A stretch of 64,000 nt of DNA. Source: an uncultured Pseudomonadota bacterium. Its GTDB lineage: Bacteria; Myxococcota_A; UBA796; GCA-2862545. Location of the stretch: contig CAIOSP010000204.1 of the NCBI GenBank assembly GCA_903861005.1, positions 19,824-83,823 on the forward strand, written 5' to 3'. Made by a program: the position numbers and the translations under genes. Under the pieces are notes generated by a model. It was not told the origin of the DNA, ran no database searches, and worked only from the letters and a program-made list of their open reading frames with translations. Positions 41,711 to 54,240 of the stretch are shown here, one piece after another. Within the stretch, counting starts at the first letter, position 1, and every line of letters starts with the position of its first letter.

Positions 41711-42625
41711 ATGAGGCACCGGATTGGGCTCCAGCTTCGGACGGACGGATTGGCGCTGACGGTCGGAACACACTCAGGAACCTTTCACGCGGATGACGTC
41801 CTCGCGTTCGCGTTGCTTCGCGTGTTCGTCGACGCGGACGCCGTGCCGGTGCGCACCCGCGACAAGGACAAGCTCGACGCGTGCGACGTGGTGATCGACG
41901 TGGGCGGCGAGTATGAGCCTGACAAGCTCCGCTTCGACCATCATCAAGGCAGCTACACCGGGCCCCGGTCCAGCGCGGGCATGATCCTTGACTGGCTGGA
42001 GTCCTCGGGTCAGCTCACGCAGGACTTCGCGTTCCATCTCCGTCATCGTGTCGTGGAGTACGTGGACGCGGTCGACTGCGGCCGCGAGGCCCCCAAGGTC
42101 GACGTCCCGTGCTTCGCCCGCATCGTCGAGGCGATCGGCCAGGGCGCGGAGTCGCCTGACGCCCAGCAGGCGGCGTTCCTCAAGTCGTCCGACGTGGCGG
42201 TCGCGCTGATTGACGGCCTGCGGACCGGCTACGACCGCATCCTGGAGGCCCGGCTGGCGGTGCGCTCCGCGATGGACGACGCTCGGGCGGCCCAACGGTC
42301 GGTGGTCTACCTGGACCGCTACTTCCCCTGGAAACCGATCTACTTCGAGTACGGCGGCGAGACGCACCCCACCGACTACGTGCTGTTCCCCAGCGAGGAC
42401 GACACCTGGAAGGTGGTCTGCATCCCGCCCACGCTCGGCCAGTTTGAGCAGAAGCGGTCGCTGCCGGTGAGCTGGGGCGGCAAGATGGGCGATGAGCTGG
42501 ACGCCGAGACGGGTGTGACCGGCTCCATTTTCTGCCACAAGAACCGCTTCATCGCGGTGTTTCGCACCCGCGACGGCGCCATCGAGGCGCTCAAGCGCTT
42601 CGGCCTGTTCGACGCGCAGCCATGA
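41711..42625 (+). CDS. MYG1 family metal-dependent hydrolase/exonuclease-like protein
   Basis: 304 residues, DHH-phosphoesterase-like. The N-terminal metal motif is THSGTFHADDVLAFALL and the second is KLRFDHHQGSY, both hallmarks of MYG1/UPF0160. The C-terminus carries the usual IFCHKNRFIAVFRTRDGAIEAL segment. Eukaryotic MYG1 is a 3'-5' RNA exonuclease; bacterial members are little studied. ATG at 41711. Its stop overlaps the next start by 4 bp (ATGA). Confidence 0.88.
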   Translation: MRHRIGLQLRTDGLALTVGTHSGTFHADDVLAFALLRVFVDADAVPVRTRDKDKLDACDVVIDVGGEYEPDKLRFDHHQGSYTGPRSSAGMILDWLESSGQLTQDFAFHLRHRVVEYVDAVDCGREAPKVDVPCFARIVEAIGQGAESPDAQQAAFLKSSDVAVALIDGLRTGYDRILEARLAVRSAMDDARAAQRSVVYLDRYFPWKPIYFEYGGETHPTDYVLFPSEDDTWKVVCIPPTLGQFEQKRSLPVSWGGKMGDELDAETGVTGSIFCHKNRFIAVFRTRDGAIEALKRFGLFDAQP

Positions 42626-43872
42626 CGGACGGGGGCAGCTTGGGCTGGTCGCGCGGTCGTTGGGCGGTCGTGTGGCTCCTGACCTTGGCGGTTCAGGCCG
42701 GGCTCGGCATGGAGTTGTCCTGGAGCTGGGGCGTCAACCAAGCCCTGGTGCAGGCCAGCGCCGCGGGTCTGGTGCTGGTCCAGGCGCTCAAGATGCTGGC
42801 GGCAACGCGTCGCCTGGCCGATCTGGGTCGCCCGCCGGACGACGCGATGTGGACCCTGATCCCCATTGCCAACCTGCTGCTCGCGGTCAGCCTGCTGGCG
42901 GCGTCGCCCAAGCCTGAGCTTCGGGAGCGCCTCAACCGCTCGTGGGGCTCGCAGCTCACCGCGGTCGCGGCTTGGCGTCAGGGGCTTCGCGCGGTCGTCC
43001 CGGTGCTGCCGGTCACGGTGTTTGGCGGCCTGGCGATCGGCGGGCTGGTGTCGGGCGCCGACGTCTGGCTTCGTGATCGCGTGGTGCCCTACCTGATCGA
43101 CCCGACCGACAATAGCCTTCGGCAGGCGATCTGGGCGGTGGCGGGTTTCACCGGGCTCTACACGGCGATCCACGTGTCGCGCGGCGGCCGCAAGTCGACC
43201 GCATCCTGGGCGCCTACGGTGTTCTTGGTCCCGGCGCTGATGCTGCTGATCCCGGAGCGCTTCGCGGGGCCTGGTTCGTCGGGCACGCTGGTCTACGTGA
43301 TGTTCCTCAAGGCCGCGTTCGAGGCGGGCGTCCCGATGCTGCTCGAGGGCGCGCTGATCGCGTGGCTGCTGGCGGCGGTCGACACGCGCGAGGGCCGCGG
43401 CCCGGTGGACGGGCTGCGCGGTCGCATGGCCGCCGTCGCGATCGTCTACACGCTGCGCGCGCAGGTGGCGGCGATCGGCGGCCTGATCGTCATCCCAGCC
43501 ATCTGGTTCTCGGTGTCCTTCGCGTTCTCCGACCTGCTGGCCTTCGACGGCGCCGAGCGGCCCTGGTCGCGGTCGACCGATCTGGTGTCGGGCATCCGCG
43601 GCAAGATCCTCAAGGTGCTGGCGGTGTGGTTCATGGCGTGGAACGGGCTCGCGTTCGCGCTCATGTCGCCGTTCGTGAGCGCCCAGGAGGCCTTCACCGG
43701 CCTGTTCGTCGGCGGAGATCTGCCGCCCGCGGCCGAGTTCGGCGCCACGCTGGCGCACGTCGTCACCGTCGTCGTCTGCGCGTTGGCGCTGCGGCCCATC
43801 CTGCGCGAGCGCGAGGCCCTCTTCGCCGAGCGTGAGGCGCGTCGCGCGGCCCAGGCGGGCGGCGCGGCGTGA
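42622..43872 (+). CDS. Multi-pass membrane protein of unknown function
   Basis: 416 residues with about eight hydrophobic segments, for example VVWLLTLAVQAGLGMEL, WTLIPIANLLLAVSLLA, VPVLPVTVFGGLAIGGL, APTVFLVPALMLLIP and AHVVTVVVCALALRP. The C-terminus is charged and Arg/Glu-rich, probably cytoplasmic. No family recognised. It overlaps MYG1 by 4 bp at its start and mfd by 4 bp at its end (GTGA), so its translation is tied to both. Confidence 0.75.
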   Translation: MTDGGSLGWSRGRWAVVWLLTLAVQAGLGMELSWSWGVNQALVQASAAGLVLVQALKMLAATRRLADLGRPPDDAMWTLIPIANLLLAVSLLAASPKPELRERLNRSWGSQLTAVAAWRQGLRAVVPVLPVTVFGGLAIGGLVSGADVWLRDRVVPYLIDPTDNSLRQAIWAVAGFTGLYTAIHVSRGGRKSTASWAPTVFLVPALMLLIPERFAGPGSSGTLVYVMFLKAAFEAGVPMLLEGALIAWLLAAVDTREGRGPVDGLRGRMAAVAIVYTLRAQVAAIGGLIVIPAIWFSVSFAFSDLLAFDGAERPWSRSTDLVSGIRGKILKVLAVWFMAWNGLAFALMSPFVSAQEAFTGLFVGGDLPPAAEFGATLAHVVTVVVCALALRPILREREALFAEREARRAAQAGGAA

Positions 43873-46800
43873 GAGGGACCCGGGGGACGCTCGCCGAGGC
43901 GGAGACGCTGCGGGCGAAGGGGATCGGCTGGGCCGACCTGCCGGGCGACGCGCTGCCGTTCGTGCTGGCGATCGGCAAGCGGACCGCGCCCTTGCTGGTG
44001 GTGGTGGACGAGGAGGACGCGGCGCGTCGCGTGCTGCGAGGCCTTCGCTTCTTCCTCGACGATCCGGAGCTGGCCGCCGCGTTCCCCGCCGACGACGTGC
44101 GCCCCTACGACGGCTTCTCGCCCGCGCCGGAGGTGGTGGCGGGCAGGCTTGACGTGCTGCGTCGGCTGGCCGCCGGGCAGCCGCTGGTCGTCGTCGCGTC
44201 CGCGCGGGCGCTGATGCGGGTGGGGCCAGACGCCGCCGCGCGCGCGCTCGGGTCGCGCTCGATCAAGGCCGGAGATCGGCTGGACCGCGACGCGCTCGCC
44301 CGCGAGCTGACCGCGACGGGCTATTTGCTCGCGGTGCGCGCTGAGCGCCCCGGCATGTTCGCGGTGCGCGGCGACGTGGTCGACGTGTGGTCGCCGGGCA
44401 TGACCCAGCCACGGCGCATCGACTTCTTTGACGACGAGGTTGAGGCGGTGCGCGCGCTGGACCCGGCGACGCTCAAGGTGGCGCGGCGCAGCCGGGCTGC
44501 GAACATCCTCCCCGCCCGCGAAGAGCGCGTGGACGACGCGGCGATCGCGCGCTTCCAGGAGGTGACGGCGGCCCGCATGGAGGCGCAGGGCCGTGGCCGC
44601 GACGTGCGCCGTCGGCTGATGGACGAGCTGCGGGCTGGGATCCGCTTCTCGGCGATCGAAGACTGGCTGCCCGCGCTGGTGACGACCGCGACGCCCTACG
44701 ATCTCCTCGGCAGGCCCTCGGTGGTGGTGCTCGATCCGGCGAACGTCGCCGCGTCGGCGCGCGATGTGTGGGAGACCGCGCGGCGCCGCTACGGCGAGCT
44801 CGACGACGACGAGCGCCCGCTGATCCCGCCCGAGGAGCGCTTTGTCGCGGCGGGTGATCTGCTGGCGTCGATCGTCGACGGGACGCGGGTGCACACGCTC
44901 GGCGGTGGCGAGGGCACGCGCAGCCTGGGTGCGTCGCCGGTCGAGGGCTTCGCGATCAAGGGCACGGACCTTGGTCCCGTCGCCACCAAGCTGCGCAAGC
45001 TGCTCGACGACAACGTGCGCGTCACGATCGTCGCGCCCGACGCGCGCCGCGCGACCATGGTCGAGGAGCTCCTCGAGACCTACCACTTGCGCCTGACCGG
45101 CCGCGTCCGTCCGCGCGACGCGCGCCCTGGCGAGCTGACGCTGATGGTGGGCGACCTGCCGCGCGGGTTCATCGCCGAGGACTCCGGCTGGGCCTTCTTG
45201 CCGGCGCACGCGCTGTTTGGCGGCGGCGACGCCGAGGTGAAGCGCCGCGCCCACGACCTGTTCGAGTCAGGCCTGACCGCGGTCACGGACCTGAAGGCCG
45301 ACGACTACGTGGTCCACCGCCTGCACGGCATCGGGCAGTACCTGGGCCTGGTGCGCCTGGAGGTCAACGGCGTCAGCCAGGACTTCGTGCGGGTCTACTA
45401 CCGCGACGCCGACATGCTCTACGTCCCGGCCACCGGCCTGGACCAGCTGTCCCGCTACGTCCCCGCCGACAGCGGATCGCCGGTCAAGCTCGACAAGTTG
45501 GGCGGCGCCACGTGGGCTGCGCGCAAGGGCAAGGTCCGCGACGCGCTGCTGGCGATGGCCCAGGACCTGCTCACGCTCCAGGCCAAGCGCGAGCTGGCGT
45601 CTCGCGAGCCCTACGACCCGATCGGCCCGATGGGCAAGGCCTTCGCGGCGCGCTTCCCGTACGCAGAGACCGAAGACCAGGCCAAGGCCATCCTCGACGT
45701 ACACGAGGACCTGTCCGAAGACGCGCCGATGGACCGGCTGATCTGCGGCGACGTCGGGTTTGGCAAGACCGAGGTCGCGATGCGCGCGGCCATGCGCGTG
45801 GTTGAGGGCGGCCGTCAGGTGGCGATCCTGTGCCCGACCACCGTGCTCGCCTTCCAGCACTACCTGAACTTCAAGGCGCGCTTTGAGGGCTTCCCCATCC
45901 GCGTGGAGATGATGTCGCGCTTCACGCCCACCGGCGAGGAGAAGGGGATCCGCGAGGGCCTGCGCGCCGGCACCGTCGACATCGTGATCGCGACCCACTC
46001 GCTGCTCGGCCGCGACGTGAAGTTCGATCGGCTCGGCCTGATCGTGGTCGACGAGGAGCATCGGTTCGGCGTGAAGCAGAAGGCGCGGCTGCAGAAGATG
46101 CGCGCCGACGTCGACGTGCTCGCCATGTCGGCGACGCCCATCCCGCGCACCATGCAGATGGCGCTGTCGGGCCTGCGCAAGATGTCGATCATGGCCACGC
46201 CGCCGGACGACCGCCAGGAGGTCCGCACCGGCGTGTCGACCTTCACCCGCACGCGCGTGCGCGACGCGATCGTGCTGGAGTTGGAGCGCGGCGGTCAGGC
46301 CTACTTCCTGCACAACCGCATCGAGTCGATCGAGTCGATGCGCGAGAAGCTGGAAGAGTGGGTGCCCGAGGCCCGCTTCCGCGTGGCGCACGGCCAGATG
46401 GACGGCGAGGCGATCGAGGCCGTGCTCATCGACTTCGTGCAGAAGAAGTTCGACGTGCTGATCTGCACGGCGATCGTCGAGTCCGGCGTGGACATCCCCA
46501 ACGTGAACACCATGCTGGTGCACCGGGCCGACCTGTTCGGGCTGGCGCAGCTCTACCAGCTCCGCGGTCGCGTGGGCCGGTCGTCGGCGCGCGGCCACTG
46601 CGTGCTGTTCATGCCGGAGGACGCGACCAAGGACGCACGCCGCCGGGTGGGCGTGCTGGTGGAGAACACGCGCCTGGGCTCAGGCTTCGCGATCGCCGCG
46701 GCCGACCTGGAGATCCGTGGATCAGGCAACCTGCTCGGCGAGGCGCAGTCCGGTCACATCGACGCGGTCGGCTACCAGGTGTGGGTCGAGCTGCTGGAAG

Positions 46801-47293
46801 AGGCCGTGCACGCGGCCCGCGGCGACGTCGAGCGCGACCGCATCGAGCCGGAGGTCGAGGTGCCGGTGGCGGCGCTGCTGCCGGAGTCGATGATCCCCGA
46901 CATGAACGAGCGGCTGGCCTGGTACCGGCGCTTCTCGACGATCAGCCACCCGGACGGCGTGGAGGCGCTGCTCGACAGCCTGGAGTCCGAGCACGGCGAC
47001 CTGCCCAAGGAGGTCCACGCGCTGGCCGGGAAGGTGGCGTCGATCGCCATCTGTCGCAAGCTGGGCATCACGCGCGTGGCCTGGCTCAAGGTGCGCGCGA
47101 CGTTTGAGCTGCACCCGCACTCGCGAATGACCGCCAACGCCGTCGACAAGCTGATCGCCGCGAGCCCCAAGCGCTTCGCGGTGGAGCAGAAGGGCGGAGC
47201 GCGCGTGCTGGTCGGGCGCTTCACCCCGGCCGAGGCCGAGCGGCCCTACCCGTGGCTTCGCTGGGCCTTCGCGCGCATGGAAGAGGCGCTGCG

Positions 47294-47297
<4 letters not shown>
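43869..47297 (+). CDS. mfd: Transcription-repair coupling factor Mfd
   Basis: 1142 residues, close to the usual size. An N-terminal UvrB-homology region (GDVVDVWSPGMTQPRRIDFFDDEVE) leads to the RNA polymerase-interacting domain (DYVVHRLHGIGQYLGLVRLE). The translocase motor has Walker A GDVGFGKTEVAMRAAM, the DEEH box VVDEEHRFGVKQK, motif III AMSATPIPRTMQMALSGLR and motif VI YQLRGRVGRSS. The C-terminal regulatory domain is present. Mfd removes stalled RNA polymerase from lesions and recruits UvrA. The start is a GTG overlapping the membrane-protein stop (GTGA). Its TAG stop shares the palindrome CTAG with the stop of the convergent glpK. Confidence 0.97.
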
Positions 47298-48769
<1,472 letters not shown>

Positions 48770-48778
48770 GCAAGCGCT

Positions 48779-48835
48779 CCGCGTGGTGCACCGCGCTTAT
48801 GCGGTCTGCCGTGCGCTTGTCGACGCACCACGCGG
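48779..48835 (-). promoter_or_regulatory. Structured leader between the cytochrome c peroxidase gene and glpK
   Basis: CCGCGTGGTGC (48779-48789) and GCACCACGCGG (48825-48835) are a perfect 11-bp inverted repeat. Inside it lie ACCGC/GCGGT, with a 6-base loop, and GTGCG/CGCAC (48811-48828), which competes with the outer stem. The region follows the peroxidase stop and precedes the glpK ATG on the same strand, so it could be a terminator for the first gene or a switchable leader of the second. Confidence 0.45.
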
Positions 48836-48849
48836 GAGCTGGGCTTGAA

Positions 48850-49914
48850 CTAGGGCTTCGGGGTGTTCGGGCCGTCGACCGGCAGCACAGGCTGGGAGAT
48901 GTAGGCCTGGTCGATGGTGCCGGTCAGCGACTTGAGGAAGGTCACGATGCTGCCGACCGTGGCGTCGTCGAGCTGCTTGCCGAGCTGGTGCTTGCCCATC
49001 AGGCGTACGGCGTCTTCCAGCGTCGGTACGCTGCCGTCATGGAAGTACGGCGCGGTCTCGGCGATGTTGCGGAGCGAGGGCACCTTGAAGAAGAAGTCGT
49101 CCGCCTTGTTCTTGGTGACGACGCTGCGGCCCTTGTCCTTGGTGGGGTAGGGCTCGACCAGACCGATCTTCTGGTACATGCCGCCGCCGACGAAGGCGCC
49201 GGTGTGGCACGCCACGCAGCCGGTGGAGATGAAGGTGTCGAGGCCCTTGCGCTCGTCCTCGGTCAGCGCCGAGAACTTGCCGTTCAGGTACTCGTCAAAC
49301 CGCGACGGCGTGGCGAGGTGCTCCTCAAACGCGGCGATCGCCCGGGCGACATTGTCGTAGCTGATCGGCTCGGGCTCAGCCGGGAAGGCCCGCGCGAACG
49401 CCGACTGGTAGCCGGGGATGGTGGTCAGCAGGTCGACGAGCGCCTTGTCGGACGGCATCGCCATCTCGATCGGGTTGAGGACCGGGCCCTTGGCCTGGTC
49501 GACCAGGTTGGCGGCGCGGCCGTCCCAGAACTGCGCGATGTGGCCGAACGCGTTGTAGACCGTGGGGGCGTTGCGGCCGCCCTTCTGGCCCTTGTGGCCG
49601 GTGGAGGTCGGCGTTCCGTCCACGCCGTACTTGTCGAGCAGGTGGCAGCTGTTGCACGACAGGTCGCGGTCCGCGGACAGGCGGGTGTCGTAGTAGAGCG
49701 TGCGGCCCAGGTCGACCAAGCCCTTGTCGGTCGGTGCGACGGTGCCGGCCTTGATGGGCGTGAAGAGCGCCAGCTGCGCGGCGGGGATGGGGGGCTCGGG
49801 CGGCGCCGCCGGGGTCTCGACGACCGGGGCAGGCGCGGGGGCGGGAGCGGGCGCTTCGCCGCCGGTGCAGGCAGCGCCGAGGGCGATCAGGGTGGTGATC
49901 AGGGCGAGTCGCAT
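48850..49914 (-). CDS. Dihaem cytochrome c peroxidase / MauG-family lipoprotein
   Basis: 354 residues. The signal peptide ends in LIALGAAC, followed by a Pro/Ala-rich linker, so it is probably lipid-anchored in the periplasm. Two c-type haem motifs are present: CNSCH at about residue 92 and CVACH at about 233. [12 protein letters not shown] and FDEYLNG, and the late MGKHQLGK segment, fit the bacterial CcpA/MauG pattern. The enzyme reduces hydrogen peroxide with electrons from small cytochromes. ATG at 49914 with GGAG five bases upstream. Divergent from thrA. Confidence 0.93.
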   Translation of the reverse strand: MRLALITTLIALGAACTGGEAPAPAPAPAPVVETPAAPPEPPIPAAQLALFTPIKAGTVAPTDKGLVDLGRTLYYDTRLSADRDLSCNSCHLLDKYGVDGTPTSTGHKGQKGGRNAPTVYNAFGHIAQFWDGRAANLVDQAKGPVLNPIEMAMPSDKALVDLLTTIPGYQSAFARAFPAEPEPISYDNVARAIAAFEEHLATPSRFDEYLNGKFSALTEDERKGLDTFISTGCVACHTGAFVGGGMYQKIGLVEPYPTKDKGRSVVTKNKADDFFFKVPSLRNIAETAPYFHDGSVPTLEDAVRLMGKHQLGKQLDDATVGSIVTFLKSLTGTIDQAYISQPVLPVDGPNTPKP

Positions 49915-50047
49915 GTTGGCTCCAGGGAGGGGGGACACAGGATCGAGGTGGGAAGGTTCACACGTCGCGTCGTGACCGTCGAGAGGGGTTGGACCTTGCG
50001 GATTGGCGGCGCACCGGCCAAGGTCGGACGGCGCGGAGGTCGTGGTC

Positions 50048-52459
50048 GTGATCGTCATGAAGTTTGGTGGCACGTCGGTGGGGGATGCTTCCCGGATTGC
50101 GGGCGTTGCCCGCCTCTCCACGGCCGAAGCTGGCCCGGTCGCGGTGGTCGTTTCGGCGATGGGCGGCACGACGGACGCGCTCTTGCGCGCAGGCCGGCTC
50201 GCTGAGTCGGGACAATTCGACACAGCCAATTCCGAGATGGAGGCGATCCGCGCCCGGCATCACGCCGTCGCGGGTGAGGACCACGCGCTCCGCACCGTGA
50301 TCGACGCCATGGTCGACGAGGCGAGCGGCCTGCTGCGCGGGGTGAGCCTGCTGCGCGAGCAGACCTCACGGTCGCGCGCGGCGCTGGCCTCGTTCGGCGA
50401 GCGGCTGTCTGCGCCCTTGGTGGCCGCGGCGATCCGCGCCACTGGCCACAAGTCGGAGTCGATCGACGCGCGCGACTTCGTCGTCACCGACGACCGTCAC
50501 GAGGAGGCGGCGGTCGATCTGCCCCGCAGCCGCGAGAACGCGCGCGCCCTGCTCCTCGACAAGCTCGCCGCGGGAGTGATCCCTGTGGTGACCGGCTTCA
50601 TCGGCGCCACGCCGGACGGCGTCACGACCCTTCTCGGTCGCGGCGGGTCCGACTACTCGGGCGCGCTGCTCGGCGCGATGCTCGACGCCGACGAGATCTG
50701 GATCTGGACCGACGTGGACGGCATCCAGTCCGCCGACCCGCGTCTGGTCCGCGACGCCCGCACGCTCGAGAAGGTCAGCTACCGGGAAGCGGCCGAGATG
50801 TCCTACTTTGGGGCCAAGGTGGTCCACCCCAAGACCATGCGGCCCGCCGCCGAACGCGGCATCCCGATCGTCATCCGCTCGACGTTCGACCCGTCCAAGC
50901 CGGGCACGCTGATCTCGTCGGCCACCTCCGACACGCCGCTGGGCGTCAAGGTGGTGACGGCGGTGCGCGGCCAGGCGCTCGTGACCATCGAGGGCAGCGG
51001 CATGGTCGGCCTGCCGGGCATCGCCCGGCGCATCCTGGGCGCGGCCGAGGACGCCGACGTCAACGTCGTCATGATCAGCCAGGCCAGCAGCGAGCAGACC
51101 GTGTCGCTGGTGGTGTCGGGCTCGGACGCCCCGCGCCTGGTGGCGGCGCTCGACAAGGGCTTCGCGCTGGAGATGAAGGCGGGGCTGCTGGACCCGGTCC
51201 GCGTGGTCGAGCACGTCTCGGTCGTGTCGATCATCGGGCAGGGCATGGCGGGCAGCCCTGGCGTGTCGGCGCGGCTGTTCGGCGCGCTCGGCGAGACCGG
51301 CGTCAACGTGCTGGCGATCGCCCAGGGCGCCTCGGAGCTGTCGATCTCGGCCGCCATCCTGGACCGAGACGCGGGGCGCGCGGTGCGGTCGGTTCACGCC
51401 GCCTTCGGCCTGACGCGCATCGTCGACGTCTTCGTCCTGGGCGCGGGCCGCGTGGCCGCGTCCTTCCTGCGGATGCTGTCGGCCACCCGCGCCGAGCTGG
51501 CCCGCACGCACCGCATCGAGCTTCGTCTGCTGGGCCTCGCGTCGCGAAAGTCGGCGGTGATCGAGCCGCATGGCGTGGATCCTCTGGTGGCCGTTGAGCG
51601 TCTTCAGTCGGGCGAGCCCCGGCCGACCGACGAGGCGCTGCTGGCCCGTCTGGACGCCGAGCGCGCCGGACCGCTGATCCTCATCGACCTGACGGCGGCC
51701 GAGCTGGCGTCGGTGCACCGCGCGGCGGTCGAACACGCCTTCCACGTGGTCACGGCCAACAAGATCCCGCTGTCGGGGCCGCTGGAGCAGTACGTGGGCC
51801 TGGTCGACGCGGTGCGTCGCACGGGCGCCCTCTATGGGTACGAGACCACCTTCGGCGCGGGCCTGCCCGTCCTCCACACCCTTAAGGAGATGCTCGACAC
51901 GGGCGACACGGTCGACTCGGTGTCCGGCTGCTTCTCGGGGACGCTGGGCTTCCTGTGCACCCGCCTGCAGGACGGCGTGCCGTTGGCGGACGCGGTGCGC
52001 GAGGCGGAGAAGCTCGGCTACACCGAGCCGGATCCGCGCGATGACCTGTCGGGCAAGGACGTCGCCCGCAAGGCGCTGATCGTCGCGCGCTCGATCGGGC
52101 TCAAGCTCGAGCCGTCGGACGTCGTCCGCGATCCGTTCGTCGCCGACCTGGATGACGGCTTGGACGTGGCGTTGGCGCGGCACGGCGAGGCCATGTCGGC
52201 CCGCATCCGCGACGCCGCCGCGCGTGGGTTTGTGCTCCGCTACGTCGCCAACATCACCCCGGACGCAGTGCGTGTGGGCCTGGAGGAGGTCGCGGCAGAC
52301 TCGCCGATCGGCTCGCTCCGCGGTCCGGACAACATCCTGGTCTTCCGCACGGCGCGCTACCGCGACTACCCGCTGGTGGTGCGCGGTCCGGGTGCTGGCG
52401 CCGAGGTCACCGCGGCCGGCGTGCTGGGCGACGTGCTTCGGGTGGCGACGGGCGTCTAG
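50048..52459 (+). CDS. thrA: Bifunctional aspartokinase / homoserine dehydrogenase
   Basis: 803 residues. The aspartokinase domain begins [12 protein letters not shown]; further motifs are [32 protein letters not shown] and [14 protein letters not shown]. Two ACT regulatory domains lie at about residues 300-460. The homoserine dehydrogenase half starts with [14 protein letters not shown] and contains [27 protein letters not shown] and [21 protein letters not shown]. It catalyses the first and third steps from aspartate to threonine/methionine. I chose the GTG at 50048, with GGAGG eight bases upstream and a family-like N-terminus. No thrB or thrC follows; the next gene is convergent. Confidence 0.95.
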   Translation: MIVMKFGGTSVGDASRIAGVARLSTAEAGPVAVVVSAMGGTTDALLRAGRLAESGQFDTANSEMEAIRARHHAVAGEDHALRTVIDAMVDEASGLLRGVSLLREQTSRSRAALASFGERLSAPLVAAAIRATGHKSESIDARDFVVTDDRHEEAAVDLPRSRENARALLLDKLAAGVIPVVTGFIGATPDGVTTLLGRGGSDYSGALLGAMLDADEIWIWTDVDGIQSADPRLVRDARTLEKVSYREAAEMSYFGAKVVHPKTMRPAAERGIPIVIRSTFDPSKPGTLISSATSDTPLGVKVVTAVRGQALVTIEGSGMVGLPGIARRILGAAEDADVNVVMISQASSEQTVSLVVSGSDAPRLVAALDKGFALEMKAGLLDPVRVVEHVSVVSIIGQGMAGSPGVSARLFGALGETGVNVLAIAQGASELSISAAILDRDAGRAVRSVHAAFGLTRIVDVFVLGAGRVAASFLRMLSATRAELARTHRIELRLLGLASRKSAVIEPHGVDPLVAVERLQSGEPRPTDEALLARLDAERAGPLILIDLTAAELASVHRAAVEHAFHVVTANKIPLSGPLEQYVGLVDAVRRTGALYGYETTFGAGLPVLHTLKEMLDTGDTVDSVSGCFSGTLGFLCTRLQDGVPLADAVREAEKLGYTEPDPRDDLSGKDVARKALIVARSIGLKLEPSDVVRDPFVADLDDGLDVALARHGEAMSARIRDAAARGFVLRYVANITPDAVRVGLEEVAADSPIGSLRGPDNILVFRTARYRDYPLVVRGPGAGAEVTAAGVLGDVLRVATGV

Positions 52460-52471
52460 GTTCGGTGGACC

Positions 52472-52493
52472 GCGAGGCGGGAAGGCGCCTCGC
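52472..52493. terminator. Bidirectional hairpin between thrA and recN
   Basis: GCGAGGCG and CGCCTCGC form a perfect 8-bp stem with a 6-base loop in the 52-base gap between the convergent genes. No T-tract on either side. Confidence 0.5.
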
Positions 52494-52511
52494 TGCAGCG
52501 ACCAAATGCAC

Positions 52512-54221
52512 TCAGCGGAGCTTGGCGGCCGCGGCCTGATCCAGCAGGGCCTGCGCGGCGCTCCGCGTGGCGTCCGTGATGTCGATGCCGCCCATCATCC
52601 GCGCAACCTCCTCCCGCCTGGCGTCGCCTTGCAGAGAGGTCAGGCTGGACCGAGTGCGTCCGCCCTCGCTGGACTTGCGGATGTGCACGTGCCTGTCGCC
52701 GTAGACGGCGATCTGCGGCAGGTGCGTGATGCAGATCACCTGGTGGTGCCGAGCCACCTGAACCAGCTTGCGGCCGATCGCCTCGGCCACGCCACCGCCG
52801 ACCCCCGTGTCGACCTCGTCGAACACCAGCAGGCCGCGGGGGGCGCGGGCGGCCAGCACCTGCTTGATGGCCAACAAGGCACGCGAGAGTTCGCCGCCGC
52901 TGCCGATCTTGCGGAGCGGGCGAGGGGGCTCGCCTAGGTTGGGCGCGATCATCAGCTCGGCGCGGTCCATGCCGGTCGCGCCGATGCGTGCGCCGTCGGC
53001 CATCAGGCCTTCCGCGCGGGCATCCAGGCCGGCCACGTCGACCTCCACGCGGGCGTCGCCCATGCCCAAGTCGGCCAGCTCCTGGGTCATCGCGCCGCCG
53101 AGCGCCTTGGCGGCGGCGTGTCGACGGGCGGAAAGCTCGCGGGCGTGCACCACCGCGCGGTCCGCGGCGTCTTGACGGGTCAACTCGAGCGCCTCCAGCT
53201 CGGCCTCCAGGCCGGTGAGGGCGTCGAGCTCCTCGCGGGCGACCTGGCGGTGGCTGAGCACCCGATCCAGCGAGCCACCGTACTTGCGGAGCAGGCGGCG
53301 GAGCGCGGCGAGCCGCTCGTCTATGTCGCGCAGGCGCACGGGATCGCCCACGGTGCGGCGGGCGTAGCGGCCGAGATCCCGGGCGATGTCGTGGAGCGCG
53401 TCATGCAGCGCTGCGACTTGGTCGGTGATGCCGTCCAGGGACGGATCCAGGCCGCGCACCGACTCCAGGGTGTGGCGGACGCCGCCCAGGCGGCCCCCGA
53501 TTGCGCCGTCCGCGCCGTCGATCGCCGCCTCGGCGTCGCGGGTGGCGGTCGCCAGGCGGTCGGCGTGGGCGAGGCGACCGTGCTCGGTCGCGAGCGCCTC
53601 CTCCTCGTCGGGCTTGGGATCCACGACGTTGATCTCGTCAAGCTGGAAGCGCAGGATCGCCTCACGATCGGCGCGCTGCCGGAGCTTCTCACCCAGCGCG
53701 TCGACCTGGGCGGTGGCGTCGCGCCAGGTGGCCCAGGCGACGAGCATGCGCTCGCGCAGGTCGGGTAGCTCAGCCCAAGCGTCCAGGTACCCAAGGTGGC
53801 TAGCCGGATCGGCGAGGTCGTGGTGCTCGTGCTGCGAGCAGATGTCGACCAGACCCCCCACCAGTCGGCCAAGCTGGCTGGCGGTGACGAGCTGCCCGTT
53901 GACCGTGATCCGGCTGCGGCCTGCGTCGCGGATCACGCGTCGCACCACCAGCTCCACGTCGTCCTGGCCCGTCAGCTCAGCCAGCCGTGCGCGAGCGGCC
54001 GGGGCGTCCGTCAGGTCGAACTGGGCCTCGACCACCGCCTCTTCGGCGCCGGCGCGGACCAGACCGGCGCCGCCACGCGCGCCCACGACCAACTCCAGCG
54101 CGTCGACGAGCATCGACTTGCCCGCGCCCGTCTCGCCCGTGATCACGGTGAGCGCGGGCCCGGGCTCCACGGCGAGGTCCTCATGAAGGACCAGATCCCG
54201 GATCCTCAACCAAACCAACAA
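52512..54221 (-). CDS. recN: DNA repair protein RecN
   Basis: 569 residues, the usual length. Walker A lies in ITGETGAGKSMLVDALEL and the early DICSQHEHHDL motif is the QHEHQ-type signature of RecN. A coiled-coil middle follows, then the ABC signature RKIGSGGELSRALLAIK, Walker B GLLVFDEVDTGVGGGVA and the HLPQIAVYGDRH switch. RecN is an SMC-like ATPase acting at double-strand breaks. The start is a TTG at 54221 with AGGGG six bases upstream; the next TTG, one codon later, is an alternative. It is 19 bases downstream of an HPt gene. Confidence 0.96.
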   Translation of the reverse strand: MLVWLRIRDLVLHEDLAVEPGPALTVITGETGAGKSMLVDALELVVGARGGAGLVRAGAEEAVVEAQFDLTDAPAARARLAELTGQDDVELVVRRVIRDAGRSRITVNGQLVTASQLGRLVGGLVDICSQHEHHDLADPASHLGYLDAWAELPDLRERMLVAWATWRDATAQVDALGEKLRQRADREAILRFQLDEINVVDPKPDEEEALATEHGRLAHADRLATATRDAEAAIDGADGAIGGRLGGVRHTLESVRGLDPSLDGITDQVAALHDALHDIARDLGRYARRTVGDPVRLRDIDERLAALRRLLRKYGGSLDRVLSHRQVAREELDALTGLEAELEALELTRQDAADRAVVHARELSARRHAAAKALGGAMTQELADLGMGDARVEVDVAGLDARAEGLMADGARIGATGMDRAELMIAPNLGEPPRPLRKIGSGGELSRALLAIKQVLAARAPRGLLVFDEVDTGVGGGVAEAIGRKLVQVARHHQVICITHLPQIAVYGDRHVHIRKSSEGGRTRSSLTSLQGDARREEVARMMGGIDITDATRSAAQALLDQAAAAKLR

Positions 54222-54240
54222 GGCGAACCCCTACAACGAG

